Assembly: GCA_910577655.1 (NCBI GenBank)
Contig: CAJTOW010000187.1
Coordinates: 1-5,533, forward strand
DNA length: 5,533 bases
Source of the DNA: an uncultured Lachnospiraceae bacterium
GTDB lineage: Bacteria; Bacillota; Clostridia; Lachnospirales; Lachnospiraceae
Reading direction: 5' to 3'
Positions 4,169 through 5,533 of the stretch are shown here, in pieces (position 1 is the first letter of the stretch; every line of letters begins with the position of its first letter). The position numbers and the translations under genes were made by a program. Below the pieces are notes generated by a model. The model was not told the origin of the DNA and ran no database searches. It was given only the letters and a program-made list of their open reading frames with translations.

Positions 4169-5380
4169 ATGAAATACGATTTTACAACCATCATTGACCG
4201 GAAGGGCCTGGATGCCATGGCGGTGGACAGCCTGGGAAAGAATCCGGGCTTTGCCCCGGATGCGCCCAGGGAAGGATTTGACATTATTCCCATGTGGGTG
4301 GCAGACATGAATTTTCCTACAGTGCCCACCATTCCCGAGACTATCATGGAGCGGACGAAGCATGCAGCTTATGGATATTTTGCGCCCCGGCAGGAGTACT
4401 ATGACGGGATTATCCGGTGGCATCAGGTGCGCAATGGAGTGGAGGGGCTGACAGAAGCATGCATTGGATATGAGAACGGCGTCCTGGGCGGTGTGATCAG
4501 CGCCCTCAATGTATTCTGTTCACGGGGAGACAATGTCCTGGTACATAAGCCTACCTACATCGGCTTTACAAATTCTCTTAAGAATAACGGCTACCGGATC
4601 GTCCATTCAGATCTGGTGAAGGATGTAAATGGTGTATGGCGCATGGACTATGAGGACATGGAGAGGAAGCTTTCCAAGGAGAAGATTCATGCGGCCATCT
4701 TCTGTTCCCCCCACAATCCCTGCGGGCGCGTGTGGGAGCGTTGGGAGATAGAGAAGGCCATGGAGCTGTACAAAAAATACGATGTGATGGTGGTATCTGA
4801 TGAGATCTGGTCGGACATCCTTACAACTGGCCATAAACATATTCCCACCCAGAGTGTTTCGGAGGATGCCAGAATGCGCACGGTGGCATTGTACGCGCCT
4901 TCCAAGACCTTCAATCTGGCCGGACTGGTGGGAAGCTATCATATCATATACAACTCCTGTATCCGGGACCGGGTCCGCAAGGAATCCTCCTTGTCCCATT
5001 ACAACAGCATGAATATGCTGGCTATGTACGGGCTGATCGGTGCCTACAGGCCGGAGGGCTATGAGTGGGTGGACGAGCTTTGTCAGGTGATCACCGGGAA
5101 TATTGATTATGCCTGCGATTATATCCGGGAGCATTTTGACGGGGTGGAGGTGTCCAGGCCGGACGGAACCTATATGCTGTTTCTGGACTGTACCCGGTGG
5201 TGTGAGACACACGGGAGGAGTATCGGGGAAGTCCAGAAGGCGGGCTGGGATGTGGGGGTGGCATGGCAGGATGGCCGGATGTTCCATGGGCCCTGCCATA
5301 TCCGCATGAATCTGGCCCTGCCTTTGAGCCGGGTGAAGGAGGCGTTTGAACGGCTGGACCGGCATGTATTTCATGTATAG
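4169..5380 (+). CDS. PLP-dependent aminotransferase / C-S lyase, PatB/MalY family
   Basis: This is a complete 403-residue fold-type I PLP enzyme, of family-typical length. Characterised PatB/MalY enzymes cleave the C-S bond of cystathionine, cysteine or cysteine conjugates, releasing a thiol or sulfide plus pyruvate and ammonia. Landmarks in order are PMWVADMNF (41-49), the usual family opening; YGYF (68-71); SPHNPCGRVW (180-189) with Asn183 for the PLP ring oxygen; VVSDEIWSDI (208-217) with Asp211 for the pyridine nitrogen; APSKTFNLAGL (243-253) with Lys246 as the Schiff-base lysine; and HIRMNLALP (377-385) with Arg379 for the substrate carboxylate. All key PLP residues are present, so it should be active in the cytosol. 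The usual His after SDEI is Trp here. The start follows AGGAGGAG with about 8-10 nt spacing. No clear terminator follows, so read-through downstream is possible. An ordinary aminotransferase role is the alternative. Confidence 0.92.
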   Translation: MKYDFTTIIDRKGLDAMAVDSLGKNPGFAPDAPREGFDIIPMWVADMNFPTVPTIPETIMERTKHAAYGYFAPRQEYYDGIIRWHQVRNGVEGLTEACIGYENGVLGGVISALNVFCSRGDNVLVHKPTYIGFTNSLKNNGYRIVHSDLVKDVNGVWRMDYEDMERKLSKEKIHAAIFCSPHNPCGRVWERWEIEKAMELYKKYDVMVVSDEIWSDILTTGHKHIPTQSVSEDARMRTVALYAPSKTFNLAGLVGSYHIIYNSCIRDRVRKESSLSHYNSMNMLAMYGLIGAYRPEGYEWVDELCQVITGNIDYACDYIREHFDGVEVSRPDGTYMLFLDCTRWCETHGRSIGEVQKAGWDVGVAWQDGRMFHGPCHIRMNLALPLSRVKEAFERLDRHVFHV

Positions 5381-5414
5381 AGCGCACCGGGTGTGCAGGG
5401 CTGCCGGAATTTGC

Positions 5415-5533
5415 ATGGACAGCCAGAGACGACGTCCTCAAAAGGTAATCAGAATATTCCATAATCCTGCGGTGATCCGCAGAAAGGATGGAACTTACCG
5501 GGAGTGTCCTGCGTTTGCCAATGGAGCCGCTCT
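5415..5533 (+). CDS. Possible start of a downstream gene (partial, unidentified)
   Basis: From ATG at 5415 one frame stays open to the window edge for 39 codons, and an in-frame GTG at 5391 is also available. The peptide begins MDSQRRRPQKVIRIF and shows no motif I recognise. No good ribosome-binding site precedes either codon. A competing ATG at 5488 in another frame is also open to the edge and also lacks a proper ribosome-binding site. The only structures in the gap after the PatB/MalY-type gene are small hairpins at 5382-5396 and 5467-5482 (CTGCGG-TGAT-CCGCAG), neither with a T-run, so a co-transcribed gene is conceivable. The call rests only on an open frame. Confidence 0.2.
   Translation, partial: MDSQRRRPQKVIRIFHNPAVIRRKDGTYRECPAFANGAA

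Noticed and set aside
5382..5396. Terminator of the PatB/MalY-type gene
   Set aside because: Only about 5 bp of stem (GCGCA with TGTGC, including a wobble) and no T-run after it.
4607..5416. Minus-strand open frame opposite the PatB/MalY-type gene
   Set aside because: Antisense shadow of a gene with every PLP motif intact; the translation shows no recognisable domain.

Overview
The window looks like chromosomal DNA of a gut-type member of the Bacillota, most likely Lachnospiraceae (Clostridium cluster XIVa). The support is strong AGGAGG/GGAGGG ribosome-binding sites, a secreted protein with choline-binding-like wall repeats, and the MATE, DegV and PatB/MalY families in compact single-gene units. 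The taxonomic call is an inference from gene types and style; no marker gene is present.

Layout. 1-73 is probably the Pro/Ala-rich C-terminal end of an upstream gene. 141-1112 (+) encodes a secreted protein with about seven aromatic cell-wall-binding repeats, a helical region and a very acidic, Tyr-containing tail. 1113-1499 is a 387-base gap rich in signals: a degenerate palindromic repeat, a near-consensus extended -10 promoter (1227-1255), a possible antiterminator hairpin (1273-1296) overlapping a 21-bp intrinsic terminator (1291-1338), then two tandem 37-bp copies and further hairpins (1384-1471). 1500-2837 (+) is a complete MATE-family multidrug exporter. 2838-2965, between convergent genes, holds an imperfect hairpin. 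2966-3802 (-) is a complete DegV-family lipid-binding protein. 3803-4168, between divergent genes, holds two nearly identical promoter-like sequences in opposite orientation, separated by a 155-bp composite palindromic repeat. 4169-5380 (+) is a complete PLP-dependent aminotransferase/C-S lyase of the PatB/MalY family. 5381-5533 may contain the start of another gene.

How the parts relate. The coding genes are individually ordinary; the interest lies between them. The DegV and PatB/MalY genes are divergently transcribed from upstream regions that match at 32 of 37 positions, including TTGACA, a 22-nt spacer and TATAAT. This implies a shared regulator or sigma factor, and hence coordinated lipid-related and sulfur/amino-acid metabolism. 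The MATE gene appears to be transcribed through a terminator in its own leader, which suggests transcription attenuation or a short terminated RNA. A palindromic repeat built from a TCTGAACTGTTAC core sits between the divergent promoters, and a degenerate relative sits after the wall-binding gene. No transposase, CRISPR array, tRNA or rRNA was seen.
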